A stretch of DNA of 32,035 nt from a virus. Shown here piece by piece: positions 15,581 to 22,432 of the stretch. How positions within the stretch are numbered: the stretch's first letter is position 1; the number at the start of each line of letters is the position of its first letter. The notes below the pieces were generated by a model, which did no database searches, was not told where the DNA came from, and saw nothing but the letters and a program-made list of their open reading frames with translations. The DNA lies in IMG/VR virus record IMGVR_UViG_3300025326_000142, positions 1 to 32,035 of that record. One strand, given 5' to 3'. Position numbers and translations under genes: made by a program.

Positions 15581-15772
15581 CTACTCCACGTCGATCACTG
15601 GGATCTGGTTGTACTTCTTGACCCCGCCCCGCTTCTCGCGGGACCCATCGAAGGTCAGCTCAATGTTCTCAGCCACCGTGAGCTGTTGGGGGTCGGTCAT
15701 TGCTGGGTTGGAGACCGTGTTGAGCCCACCGGTCCACGGGATCAGACGGAGGGTGTCACCATCGAACGGCAT
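15581..15772 (-). CDS. Separate N-terminal cap of nozzle-like protein (63 aa)
   Basis: ATG 15772 begins a short protein whose sequence (IPWTGGLNTVSNPAM, then LTVAENIELTFDGSREKRGG) matches the usual N-terminus of podovirus nozzle-like proteins, where a GGLN segment is followed by a strand and a KRxG turn. It ends at TAG 15581-15583, four bases before the start of the 908-residue gene, which is in another frame. Either the cap is a true stand-alone subunit, or the gene has been split by domain insertion or frameshift. The preceding 104-residue gene ends 9 bases upstream of its start. Confidence 0.65.
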   Translation of the reverse strand: MPFDGDTLRLIPWTGGLNTVSNPAMTDPQQLTVAENIELTFDGSREKRGGVKKYNQIPVIDVE

Positions 15773-15781
15773 GTGCTGGGG

Positions 15782-16096
15782 TCACCGCCCTTGACGTTTG
15801 CGGTTCAACTGATGGACCCGCTGGACCACCTTGGGGGAGCCGCCCGAGCGGAGGTACGCCCGCTCCTGCTTGCTCACCAGTGGCCCAAGCATCTGTTCGC
15901 GCCGCTTCCGTCGGGCCTGGTAGATCAGCTGATAGGCGCTCTGCTTAAGATCCTCCACTGCGGCACGAGCGATCGCTCGAACGGGGCCCGCTCCGGGGGT
16001 TAACAGCTCCTCGGGGTCAGCAGGGGCCTCCCCGATCCCCTTCAGCGGGGGAAGTACCGACTTAGGTCGGGGGGACCGGAAAACCTTCTTTGCCAT
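15782..16096 (-). CDS. Small basic protein with C-terminal SKQERAYL motif (104 aa)
   Basis: ATG 16096 has GGAGG 8-9 bases upstream. The protein is very basic (KRRKR-type clusters in the middle and KRQGR at the end), with a central helix (RAIARAAVEDLKQSAYQLIYQARRKRRE). The segment SKQERAYL near residue 75 recurs as SKQERAFL in the equally long protein at 25386-25700. It lies between the adaptor and nozzle-like genes. It may bind DNA or a virion partner; no family is recognised. Confidence 0.6.
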   Translation of the reverse strand: MAKKVFRSPRPKSVLPPLKGIGEAPADPEELLTPGAGPVRAIARAAVEDLKQSAYQLIYQARRKRREQMLGPLVSKQERAYLRSGGSPKVVQRVHQLNRKRQGR

Positions 16097-16116
16097 GCTT
16101 ACAACCTCCGGGGGTA

Positions 16117-17091
16117 TTACAGTTGGGCCCTGATGACGTGCAGGGTGGCCTCATCCAGGCGGTCCCACATCACCCCGGCGAGGATGTTGGCCCTGGTGGA
16201 CTGATCCACTTGGAGCTGGAGGAAGGGGGAGTCAAAGGCTTCCTGCTCCTGCAACATCTGGCGCAGCCAGAACTCGAAGTCCTGGGAAGCTAGGGCTGTC
16301 CGGCTGGCGTCGTCCAGCTGGTGCTTGTAGTATTGCCGGAGAACCCCGTCAACCAGGATCTCTTGATATTCGGATGGGATCAGGGGGATGTCAGAGTCTT
16401 CCACCAGATCATCAGCCTTGCGGATGTACTTCACCAGCACATCCTGCGCGGTCTTCGGGCAGGGGTCAAACCACAGGATCCTGTTCCCGGCTTCATCCAC
16501 CCCGAAGGCGGTGTAGTGGCTGGGGTCCTGCACGTAGATCAGGGAGCCCCGGCGCTGCCGGCGGTCCTCCAGTTCATCCGAACTAAGGGGGGCCAGGATG
16601 ATGGCATCCCTGGGGCGGGTGATGGTCCTGACCCGGCGGTACTTGGTGGGGAAGCTGTACCTGGGGCGGACGATCTGGTAGGTGGCCGTGGTGTTGGCAT
16701 CCACAATTGAACTTGTCAGAACAAGGCTAGTGTTGGAGGCCACCGTCTGGATCTCGTAATACTCCTGCTTGCCGATCAACTTGAAGTAGTCCCCGGGGAG
16801 AATGCCGCTCGTGACCCAAGTGGTGGTGGTCCCGGTGACCGTGGTGGAACCGGCGGTATTGGCCACGGTGCCGGTGGAATAAGCCGGAAAGAGCCGGATT
16901 CGGGTCTCCTTTTCCAGCCACCACCATTCCCGTAGGATCTCCACCTCATGGTAGACCCGGTTCACCAGCTCAGCGATCACCAGGTCGGAACTGGCGGCGG
17001 GGCTGGCCAACCCAAGCAGGGTGGCTAGATCACCGGTCTGATCCTCACCCACCCGGCGGCGGATCCGGTTGACGATCTGGAGGTAGTTCAT
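16117..17091 (-). CDS. Head-tail adaptor / tail tubular protein A-like (324 aa)
   Basis: ATG 17091 follows GAGG at a good distance. The N-terminal helices (YLQIVNRIRRRVGE, ASSDLVIAELVNRVYHEVE, WWWLEKETRIRLF) and the C-terminal helices (EYQEILVDGVLRQYYKH) form the four-helix adaptor pattern common in podoviruses. Between them is a beta-sandwich insertion (GTVANTAGSTTVTGTTTTW to ATYQIVRPRYSFP), also usual for this family. The role would be to extend the portal ring and hold the nozzle. Its place directly before the nozzle-like genes supports this. A head-completion protein is a close alternative. Confidence 0.75.
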   Translation of the reverse strand: MNYLQIVNRIRRRVGEDQTGDLATLLGLASPAASSDLVIAELVNRVYHEVEILREWWWLEKETRIRLFPAYSTGTVANTAGSTTVTGTTTTWVTSGILPGDYFKLIGKQEYYEIQTVASNTSLVLTSSIVDANTTATYQIVRPRYSFPTKYRRVRTITRPRDAIILAPLSSDELEDRRQRRGSLIYVQDPSHYTAFGVDEAGNRILWFDPCPKTAQDVLVKYIRKADDLVEDSDIPLIPSEYQEILVDGVLRQYYKHQLDDASRTALASQDFEFWLRQMLQEQEAFDSPFLQLQVDQSTRANILAGVMWDRLDEATLHVIRAQL

Positions 17092-17101
17092 GGGCGGAAC
17101 C

Positions 17102-17998
17102 TCAGTCTCCTGCCCCCGCGCAGGACAGAATCCTGGGAGTAAAGTTCACATTGACCGTCATGTAGTCGATTCCCCAGCGGGGGGTGCCAACCTTGGCGTC
17201 CTTGTTGTGGACCAGGTAGGCCGGGCTGCCAGCAAAGTAAACCCCGCCGGTAACCGTGAAGCAGAAGACCTCTACGGCCTCGGGGTACTCGATGTGCTCA
17301 ATCAAGGTGATCTCTACCAACTCCTGGTTGATGTCCATCAGATGCTCCCCGAGCTGAACAAACTGGGCCTGCTTCTGCCGCCGCCCGTTGATCATCAGGG
17401 GGTGCTCGGGGGTCACCGTGAAGGCGTTGTTGAACCGGTAGAATTTCTGCCCTGTGCCGCTCGTCACAGCCTGCACGACCGCCGCCCCCTCAAGCCCTTT
17501 CAGCTCCGTCCCAACAACCACATCCTCTACCAGGATGGAGTCCCCACTGGTGAGGGTCAAGACCTCCCCCTTGGGGTGGCACGTAAAGATGCCCGCACGG
17601 ACGCGGAAGTTGCTGCTTGTGAGTTGTGCAGACGTAAAGTACATCCCCCAGGTGTCCATTGTGCCTCCCAGTGTGTATTCGGTTTCGACGGTGGTGATGA
17701 CTTGATCCTTGGTTGAAGAAATTGAAGTGCCCCCATCGTTGGTTAGTGACAAGCGGATTCCCCCACCGACCCAGTTGCCACTGGTGTATTTCGCCTGGAT
17801 CTTGACCGTAACCCCAAGAATACGGCTGCCGTTGAACGGGGTGGTTCCCCAGGCGAAGGTGTACATGTCCATGATACCAGTCCCGATCACGCTCTCACCA
17901 CGATCGGCAAACTGGTTGTTGTCCGTCTCAACCCGGACGGCGTTGGACCAGCCGTTGGCAACCTGATCGGTACAGGGGGTTGCACCAGTTGTTGGCAT
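17102..17998 (-). CDS. Virion beta-sandwich protein interrupted by a Hint (intein-like) domain
   Basis: The 298-residue protein starts at ATG 17998 after AGGA. Residues 1-139 look like a virion beta-sandwich domain, with strands such as RILGVTVKIQAKYT and GGIRLSLTNDGG. Residues 140-265 form a complete Hint domain: Cys140 at the start (CHPKGEVLTLTSGD), a TPEH motif with His199, and a C-terminal block ending in VHN with His264 and Asn265. Residues 266-298 return to the beta-sandwich (TPRWGIDYMTVNVNFTP). The residue after Asn265 is Lys, not Cys, Ser or Thr, so normal intein splicing cannot finish; the pattern fits a bacterial-intein-like domain that cleaves or splices by another path. No homing endonuclease fits in 126 residues. 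Confidence 0.8.
   Translation of the reverse strand: MPTTGATPCTDQVANGWSNAVRVETDNNQFADRGESVIGTGIMDMYTFAWGTTPFNGSRILGVTVKIQAKYTSGNWVGGGIRLSLTNDGGTSISSTKDQVITTVETEYTLGGTMDTWGMYFTSAQLTSSNFRVRAGIFTCHPKGEVLTLTSGDSILVEDVVVGTELKGLEGAAVVQAVTSGTGQKFYRFNNAFTVTPEHPLMINGRRQKQAQFVQLGEHLMDINQELVEITLIEHIEYPEAVEVFCFTVTGGVYFAGSPAYLVHNKDAKVGTPRWGIDYMTVNVNFTPRILSCAGAGD
17204..17581 (-). other. Hint/BIL-like domain coding segment inside the virion protein gene
   Basis: This segment codes for residues 140-265 of the preceding entry, from Cys140 (TGC at 17579-17581) to Asn265. Block A (CHPKGEV ... GDSILVEDVVVGTEL), block B (FTVTPEHPLMI) and the terminal block (VEVFCFTVTGGVYFAG to VHN) appear in the order expected for the Hint fold. 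Flanking sequence reads through in frame on both sides. The base composition looks like its neighbours, so there is no obvious sign of very recent insertion. Confidence 0.8.
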
Positions 17999-18007
17999 GG
18001 GGCTTCC

Positions 18008-18898
18008 TCAGACGTAGAAGAACATGACTTCAAGGGCAGTGGTCGGCGCGGTATTACCCCCACCAGTGGTTGCTGCGGCGGCCGACATCGCAGTCGTGAA
18101 GGTAATCCCATTCGCGGCGAGGATGTTCGCGGTTTGACCCGCACCAACTGCAAAGACCAGCTGGGCGGTTGAGGTGCCCACCGTCACACTGGCTGCAGCA
18201 ATGTTGTAGACCAGGATGTAGACCGTGGTTGTATTGGGGTTGTGGAAGTACCAGCCGTAAATCTGCCCGGCACTGGCCTTGATCACCTGGGCCCCGTTGG
18301 TCAGGGCGGTGTAGGTATCCCCACTTGTGAAGTTGGCTACCAACAATCCCCCTGCGGTGTGGGGCTGGGTCGTCACAATCTGCTTCCGGTCCAAGGTCAT
18401 CCTCGCAGCACCAACGTCGCCCTCATCAACAGAGTCGGTCGAGGACTCGTCTGCAAGATACCCCACTGGTGCAACGTGGTGTGTGCCTACAGTAAAGGCG
18501 GAGTCATCTGTTTTCAGCCACCCCGAAACTGTAGAATCAACACTAGTGGCTGCATCTTTTGCAGCTGTGACGAGGGTTTCCAACTCGTCGACGAGCCCCT
18601 CTATGATCCCAAGGGCCCCTTCAATCGCAGTCAGCGTTGTTTCGGTTGCAGCCCCAGTCGGCAAAGGAAGAGTTGCCGCAGAGATGGGCACAGCGGACTG
18701 GTTGGAGGCGATCACCACAGCCACCGAATTGGCCATTGTATCCTGGCCAATGGGGTCAGTGATGGTTACGGACCCGCCGCCGCCCCCGCCGCTGATCACA
18801 TCGACTTGGAGGTTGCCGTTGAGCACGGTGGCTGTGGAGCCATCTCCACCCCCACCATCCTCGATGGTTACATGTTCCCAGGTACCACGATCGCCCAC
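18008..18898 (-). CDS. Virion protein, head fibre or decoration-like (296 aa)
   Basis: GTG 18898 is chosen because AAGGAG from the end of the upstream gene lies 7 bases upstream; a longer in-frame start at 18952 would overlap that gene by 50 bases. After a glycine-rich stretch comes DPIGQDTMANSVAVVIASNQ followed by SAVPIS, a segment common in phage virion proteins. A helical middle (TLTAIEGALGIIEGLVDELETLV) could trimerise. The C-terminal part is a beta-sandwich (GQIYGWYFHNPNTTTVYILVYN). This domain order fits a small trimeric fibre or capsid decoration. The exact location on the virion is unknown. Confidence 0.65.
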   Translation of the reverse strand: MGDRGTWEHVTIEDGGGGDGSTATVLNGNLQVDVISGGGGGGSVTITDPIGQDTMANSVAVVIASNQSAVPISAATLPLPTGAATETTLTAIEGALGIIEGLVDELETLVTAAKDAATSVDSTVSGWLKTDDSAFTVGTHHVAPVGYLADESSTDSVDEGDVGAARMTLDRKQIVTTQPHTAGGLLVANFTSGDTYTALTNGAQVIKASAGQIYGWYFHNPNTTTVYILVYNIAAASVTVGTSTAQLVFAVGAGQTANILAANGITFTTAMSAAAATTGGGNTAPTTALEVMFFYV

Positions 18899-18902
18899 GA
18901 GG

Positions 18903-19793
18903 CTACTCCTTCGCCAGGGTCTGCTGCCGTTTCGCCCGGCGGATGGCAGCAAGCTGGTTGTTGATCTCTCGTTCCCACTCTTGTAGCTCGGTCTGCTTCT
19001 GGGCTATTGCATCCAACTTAGCCTGGGACCGCTCGATCTGGGTCTTTAGTTCGGCCAGTTTGGCCTGAGCTACCTCTACCTCGGCTTTGCTACGGGCTTC
19101 CTGTGTAGCTGCATGAACAGCGTCCAGGTTGGCCTTCTTGGCAGCTTGGTCAGCCTCCTCACGAGTTTGGGTTACCCGGGTCCACTCCTTGGCCAGGGCG
19201 GTGGATTCCTCCTTGAGTCCAACCTCACGGAGGTTCAACTCCTCGGCCCATTCATCCAATTCAGCCTGCCGACGTTCCTGTTGGCGCTGTACCGATTGGT
19301 GGAGTTCCCACCGGCGTTCGGCATCATGCTTATCCTGTGCCAACGTCAACCGGAGCTGCTCTTGGGCCAGGTTGATGGTGTTGAGCCGCTGATCCTCAGC
19401 AGCAATCTGAGCATGACGGGCCTTGGCCTCGGCAAAGCGGAGGGCGATATCGACCTCCCGCTCATCCAACTCATCCTCCCGGACATCAAGGGCCCGCTCT
19501 CGCTGACCCAGCTCGTGCTGGCGGTGCTGGTACGCCCCCTCCAGCTGCTGGGTACGAGTCTCGATGTTGGCCTTGGCGCCCTCAAGCAGCTCCTTGGCCT
19601 CCTGTTGACCCTGACGGTAGGCTTCCTCGCACTCCTCACGAAGATGCTGTAGGGCTTCTTCTAGGGCCAGCCGTTCGTGGAAGGCATCGTTGATCTCTGC
19701 TCGGATTTCAGCCAAGGCAGCCCCCTCGGGGGATGGAATCTGCACCTCAACCACTTTAAGAGGCTGGGGACGAGATCTGCGACCACGCGGCAT
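18903..19793 (-). CDS. Long coiled-coil protein (296 aa)
   Basis: ATG 19793 has AAGGGAG at a usable distance. After a basic and proline-rich start (PRGRRSRPQP), residues about 25-290 form an almost uninterrupted helix rich in Glu, Gln, Arg and Ala, with heptad-like spacing (REDELDEREVDIALRFAEAK and similar). There is no membrane segment. It could be a structural rod or an assembly factor. Because it sits among capsid and decoration genes, a virion role is likely, but no family is recognised. Strong bias towards charged residues makes remote homology unreliable. Confidence 0.6.
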   Translation of the reverse strand: MPRGRRSRPQPLKVVEVQIPSPEGAALAEIRAEINDAFHERLALEEALQHLREECEEAYRQGQQEAKELLEGAKANIETRTQQLEGAYQHRQHELGQRERALDVREDELDEREVDIALRFAEAKARHAQIAAEDQRLNTINLAQEQLRLTLAQDKHDAERRWELHQSVQRQQERRQAELDEWAEELNLREVGLKEESTALAKEWTRVTQTREEADQAAKKANLDAVHAATQEARSKAEVEVAQAKLAELKTQIERSQAKLDAIAQKQTELQEWEREINNQLAAIRRAKRQQTLAKE

Positions 19794-19811
19794 CTTGCTA
19801 GGCTCCCTTGA

Positions 19812-20300
19812 TCAGACGGGTACAAGTGCAACCGACAACGCCCAGGTGTCAGCTGTGTTGATCGTAGCAGCATTGGTTAGCAGAATTTGGGCGTACACCT
19901 TCCGGACATCCGTGGTCGAATCATAGTCGGTGTAGGACATCCCAACCTCATGGTCTGCGGCAGTCCAGAGGGTGTCGGTGAACTCGAAGGCATCAAGCCC
20001 AAAGATGAACCTGAGATGTCCACGCTCCAGGTCGTTGGCTAGGGTAATGTCCCCGTAGGTTGAGTTGCCGTAGAACGCGAGCCACAGGATCAATCCGGAA
20101 AGCCCACCATCATCTGCATCCTTGATCCGCAGAACCACCGAGTCCAGCACATAGTCCCGCTGGGTGGGGGATACGCCGGGGATGACGGCGGAGATGTTGG
20201 CCGACTCGCCGGTGGCATCAAGCCCACTGGCGGTCGATGACCCCAGGAAGGGGGTGAAGTGAACCCAGATTGGGCGCTGGTCGCCATAGGTTGGATCCAT
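19812..20300 (-). CDS. Virion beta-sandwich protein, paralogue A (162 aa)
   Basis: ATG 20300 has AAGGAGG seven bases upstream. The protein is a near neighbour and clear relative of the next gene upstream: both share RPIWVHF near the start, IPGVSPTQR, DSVVxR, FYGNSTYGD and a final DTADxW segment. The predicted fold is beta-rich throughout. Tandem relatives of this size near the capsid gene suggest capsid decoration or head-fibre subunits. Whether both are in the virion cannot be seen here. Confidence 0.7.
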   Translation of the reverse strand: MDPTYGDQRPIWVHFTPFLGSSTASGLDATGESANISAVIPGVSPTQRDYVLDSVVLRIKDADDGGLSGLILWLAFYGNSTYGDITLANDLERGHLRFIFGLDAFEFTDTLWTAADHEVGMSYTDYDSTTDVRKVYAQILLTNAATINTADTWALSVALVPV

Positions 20301-20315
20301 CGGGGTTCCTCCTTC

Positions 20316-20792
20316 CTACAGTGGGATCAGGCAGACGGAGATCTTCCACGAGTCTGCCGTGTCGAGGGAGGCAGCCCCACCAGCTGGGATCAGGGCTTCC
20401 AAGTAAACCTTACGGGTGGCACTAGTATCCTCGTCCTTGTAGATCATGCTCACCGAGTGGTCACCGAGCGTGGTCAGATTCGTGGTAAATACCGTTCCGT
20501 CTGTACCTGCGGCGAGGGACAACCAGCCCTGGAACCGATCGTTGGCCAGGGTCGCATCCCCATACGTGGAGTTGCCGTAGAAAAGTAGCTGGACAGAGAA
20601 GTCCCCCACCCCTCCAGCAGCGGCGTTGAGCACACGGACCACCACCGAGTCCACCAGATACGTTCGTTGGGTGGGGGAGACCCCCGGGATCGTGGCCGAA
20701 AGCTGCTTCTTATCCGCAATCCCGGCGGTCTCCAACCCGGTAAACGTGTCAAAGTGGACCCAGATGGGTCGCTGAAAACCAAACTCCGGCAT
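20316..20792 (-). CDS. Virion beta-sandwich protein, paralogue B (158 aa)
   Basis: ATG 20792 is preceded by GAGGAGG. It shares with paralogue A the N-terminal RPIWVHF, the IPGVSPTQR turn, FYGNSTYGDATLAND and the DTADSW ending. The two differ most in the loops between strands, for example residues 15-28 and 115-130, as expected after a tandem duplication followed by loop divergence. Function as a decoration or fibre subunit is inferred from context. Confidence 0.7.
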   Translation of the reverse strand: MPEFGFQRPIWVHFDTFTGLETAGIADKKQLSATIPGVSPTQRTYLVDSVVVRVLNAAAGGVGDFSVQLLFYGNSTYGDATLANDRFQGWLSLAAGTDGTVFTTNLTTLGDHSVSMIYKDEDTSATRKVYLEALIPAGGAASLDTADSWKISVCLIPL

Positions 20793-20826
20793 CTGGGTCC
20801 AACCTCCTCAGTTGGTGATGGTGGTC

Positions 20827-21450
20827 CTAGACGAACCGGCGGGTGTACTGCATCTCAAGTCCGAGGATCAGGTTCTCGTTCACAGAGAATGTCACAACGG
20901 TAGCCGTAAACACCACCATCAAGAAATCCGGCCGTGTAGAAAAAGTCCCGGCAGCAATGGTGAATGGGCCGTCGTTAATAACCCTACCGTCCCAGTTAGT
21001 AGTCGTCGCGCCCACTGTAATCCCAGCTCCATTTGCCGTCGCTGCAGTCGTCGGAAACGCCGTATACGCCGTACCATCAGCTGGGGAAGCCTGGGCAGCA
21101 GGATAGGTGATAGCCTTATAAACCATCGCGTGACTAACCGCGTCTGCAGCAGTAGTAGTTGCCGCGATCAGCGTAGGAACATAGAAGCTAATCAGCCCAG
21201 TATGGTCACAATCATAGGGAAGACGAATCCCAGAAGCAGGCCCCCACTTTGCCGTGTTCGTCGGGCAAATTCCTGACGTGAGTACGGTCGCACCATTACC
21301 CGATACAGGTGTACCACCTAGAATACCGTTCAACGTGGTACCAGCAGCCGATACTGCACCGTACATTGCAATCGAAGGGATCCACAGCCGACCTAAAGCC
21401 TCCGTGGCATCCCGGGGAACGATCTGCGAATTGAAACGAGTCGTCGGCAT
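20827..21450 (-). CDS. Virion protein, decoration-like (207 aa)
   Basis: ATG 21450 is chosen over TTG 21474 because GAGGAGGT lies about 10 bases upstream. The sequence is rich in Ala, Thr and Gly, with strands such as HTGLISFYVPTLIAA and FLMVVFTATVVTFSVNENLILGLEMQY, typical of phage capsid-surface or fibre proteins. It is not clearly similar in sequence to the two paralogues downstream, but has a similar composition and beta-rich layout. Its leader contains a hairpin at 21476-21500. No family is recognised. Confidence 0.65.
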   Translation of the reverse strand: MPTTRFNSQIVPRDATEALGRLWIPSIAMYGAVSAAGTTLNGILGGTPVSGNGATVLTSGICPTNTAKWGPASGIRLPYDCDHTGLISFYVPTLIAATTTAADAVSHAMVYKAITYPAAQASPADGTAYTAFPTTAATANGAGITVGATTTNWDGRVINDGPFTIAAGTFSTRPDFLMVVFTATVVTFSVNENLILGLEMQYTRRFV

Positions 21451-21475
21451 AGCTAGTTTGACCTCCTCGATCAAT

Positions 21476-21500
21476 CGGCCAGAACGCCGAGCCCTGGCCG
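21476..21500. other. Perfect inverted repeat in leader of the 20827-21450 gene
   Basis: Arms CGGCCAG (21476-21482) and CTGGCCG (21494-21500) enclose an 11-base loop. It lies 25 bases upstream of the ATG at 21450 on the minus strand, just before the GAGGAGGT ribosome binding site. There is no T-run, so an RNA leader hairpin or a processing site is more likely than a terminator. Confidence 0.5.
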
Positions 21501-21527
21501 TCTAGTTTGAATAGGGGTAACTACACC

Positions 21528-21608
21528 CTAACGGCGCAGATACCAGAACAAATCCAGAAACGCAATCGCCTTTGCGATCAGCAGAACCACTGGCATCCAA
21601 TGAACCAT
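21528..21608 (-). CDS. Possible 26-residue membrane peptide
   Basis: ATG 21608 has GAGGTG seven bases upstream. The frame codes for a single hydrophobic segment (WMPVVLLIAKAIAFLDLFWYL) with a basic end (RR). It fills the otherwise non-coding stretch between the small basic protein gene and the next virion gene. One short frame with a ribosome binding site could arise by chance, so this is tentative. Confidence 0.35.
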   Translation of the reverse strand: MVHWMPVVLLIAKAIAFLDLFWYLRR

Positions 21609-21625
21609 GACGGAGCACCTCTTCA

Positions 21626-21638
21626 GGGGGCTACCCCC
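21626..21638. other. Short G/C hairpin upstream of the small membrane peptide
   Basis: GGGGG (21626-21630) and CCCCC (21634-21638) are separated by CTA. It lies between the stop of the 37-residue basic protein and the ribosome binding site of the 26-residue frame. With a three-base loop and no T-run it is a weak candidate for an RNA structure that limits read-through or protects the messenger. Confidence 0.3.
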
Positions 21639-21663
21639 CGTTCGGAGGTAGTCCTGGTTGGTT

Positions 21664-21777
21664 CTACCTCTTCTTCTTGGCTTTCTTGCCCCGCATCTTC
21701 TTCATCATCCGCTGATGTTCCGCCTCCGACATCTCCATGTGGGAAGCCGGCATCTTGGCCTTCTTCTTCTTGGCCAC
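21664..21777 (-). CDS. Very small, very basic protein (37 aa)
   Basis: GTG 21777 starts directly after the stop of the gene upstream (TAG then G then GTG), with AGGGAG from that gene as ribosome binding site. The product begins AKKKKAKM, has a short helix with Met and Glu, and ends in KKAKKKR. The charge suggests binding to nucleic acid or to an acidic partner. The next gene upstream is a similar small lysine-rich protein. No family is recognised. Confidence 0.5.
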   Translation of the reverse strand: MAKKKKAKMPASHMEMSEAEHQRMMKKMRGKKAKKKR

Positions 21778-21778
21778 C

Positions 21779-21934
21779 CTACTTCTCCCTATTCTTCTTT
21801 GGCTTTGGCCCCCTGGACTGTCCGCCAGCCACCGCCCCAAAGTACCCCTTCTGCTTCTTCGTCAGGGGCTTACCTTGGGCCTGGTTCTCGCGGAGCATCT
21901 TCTTGGCCTTCGCCTTGGTCAGCTTCTTCGCCAT
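21779..21934 (-). CDS. Small lysine-rich phage protein with LTKKQKGYFGAVAGG motif (51 aa)
   Basis: ATG 21934 has AGGAG seven bases upstream and is preferred over a longer in-frame start at 21979. The protein is lysine-rich with the segment KPLTKKQKGYFGAVAGG, a motif that recurs in short proteins near capsid genes of many tailed phages. The motif resembles the SKQERAYL segment of two other small proteins in this window only loosely. A role in head assembly or DNA binding is a guess. Confidence 0.65.
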   Translation of the reverse strand: MAKKLTKAKAKKMLRENQAQGKPLTKKQKGYFGAVAGGQSRGPKPKKNREK

Positions 21935-22003
21935 TCCCACACTCCTAATCCCGGGGAACTGGGTGGTGGTCATGACCATGTCTCGCTCCTTGTTGAAGCC
22001 GGC

Positions 22004-22381
22004 CTAGGCTTCAAACACCCAGAACTGGACGGTCACACTCGCGGTGTTCGCCTTCGCGTTGATGGCGGTGTGGGCCATGCGGAACAAGGCAAACTCCCCA
22101 GCCTCCAGCTTGATCGTGTAGTTCGCTGGTGCAGCCACCGTGTTCAGTTCCACGTAGTTGGTTGCATCAATGTTCTTGATCAGGATGTAGCCCGGGGTGG
22201 CGATGGATGCTGGGATCGCAAGGAGGGTATCCGAGGTCGCAATGACCTGGGTAACACCCGCCCCAACATCTCCACCGGTGTTGGTTACCTCCAAGGAGAA
22301 GGTTCCGGTGTCCACCGCCAGTTGCTTGGCATTATCAGGGGTGAACTTGACCCCTGCCTTAATCGTGAGCGTATTGGCCAC
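22004..22381 (-). CDS. Capsid-proximal beta-rich protein, decoration-like (125 aa)
   Basis: GTG 22381 follows AAGGGG. The protein is composed of alternating strands (TLTIKAGVKFTP, TFSLEVTNTGG, GYILIKNIDATNYVELNT, TIKLEAGEFALFRM, ASVTVQFWVFEA), as in small beta-sandwich virion proteins. It lies immediately downstream of the capsid gene, beyond a terminator-like hairpin. A head decoration or minor head role is likely but not shown. Confidence 0.6.
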   Translation of the reverse strand: MANTLTIKAGVKFTPDNAKQLAVDTGTFSLEVTNTGGDVGAGVTQVIATSDTLLAIPASIATPGYILIKNIDATNYVELNTVAAPANYTIKLEAGEFALFRMAHTAINAKANTASVTVQFWVFEA

Positions 22382-22395
22382 TGTTCACCCCTTGG

Positions 22396-22424
22396 AAAAG
22401 ATGGGGGGCTGTTGGTCGCCCCCC
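22396..22424 (-). terminator. Terminator-like hairpin after the major capsid gene
   Basis: On the minus strand GGGGGGC and GCCCCCC form a perfect 7-base stem (22403-22409 with 22418-22424) around an 8-base loop, followed by ATCTTTT. It lies 8 bases after the capsid stop codon. This is an intrinsic-terminator layout with a short T-run, so partial read-through to the downstream virion genes is expected. It would make capsid mRNA the most abundant late transcript. Confidence 0.7.
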
Positions 22425-22432
22425 GGTTGGAA

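Noticed and set aside
15576-15600. Programmed frameshift joining the 63-residue and 908-residue frames
   Set aside because: There is no slippery heptamer before the TAG at 15581-15583, and the second frame has its own ATG with GGAG seven bases upstream, so two coupled genes are simpler; a sequencing error remains possible and is listed as a check.
17102-17998. Full intein with homing endonuclease
   Set aside because: The Hint segment is only 126 residues, with no room for an endonuclease domain, and the +1 residue is Lys.
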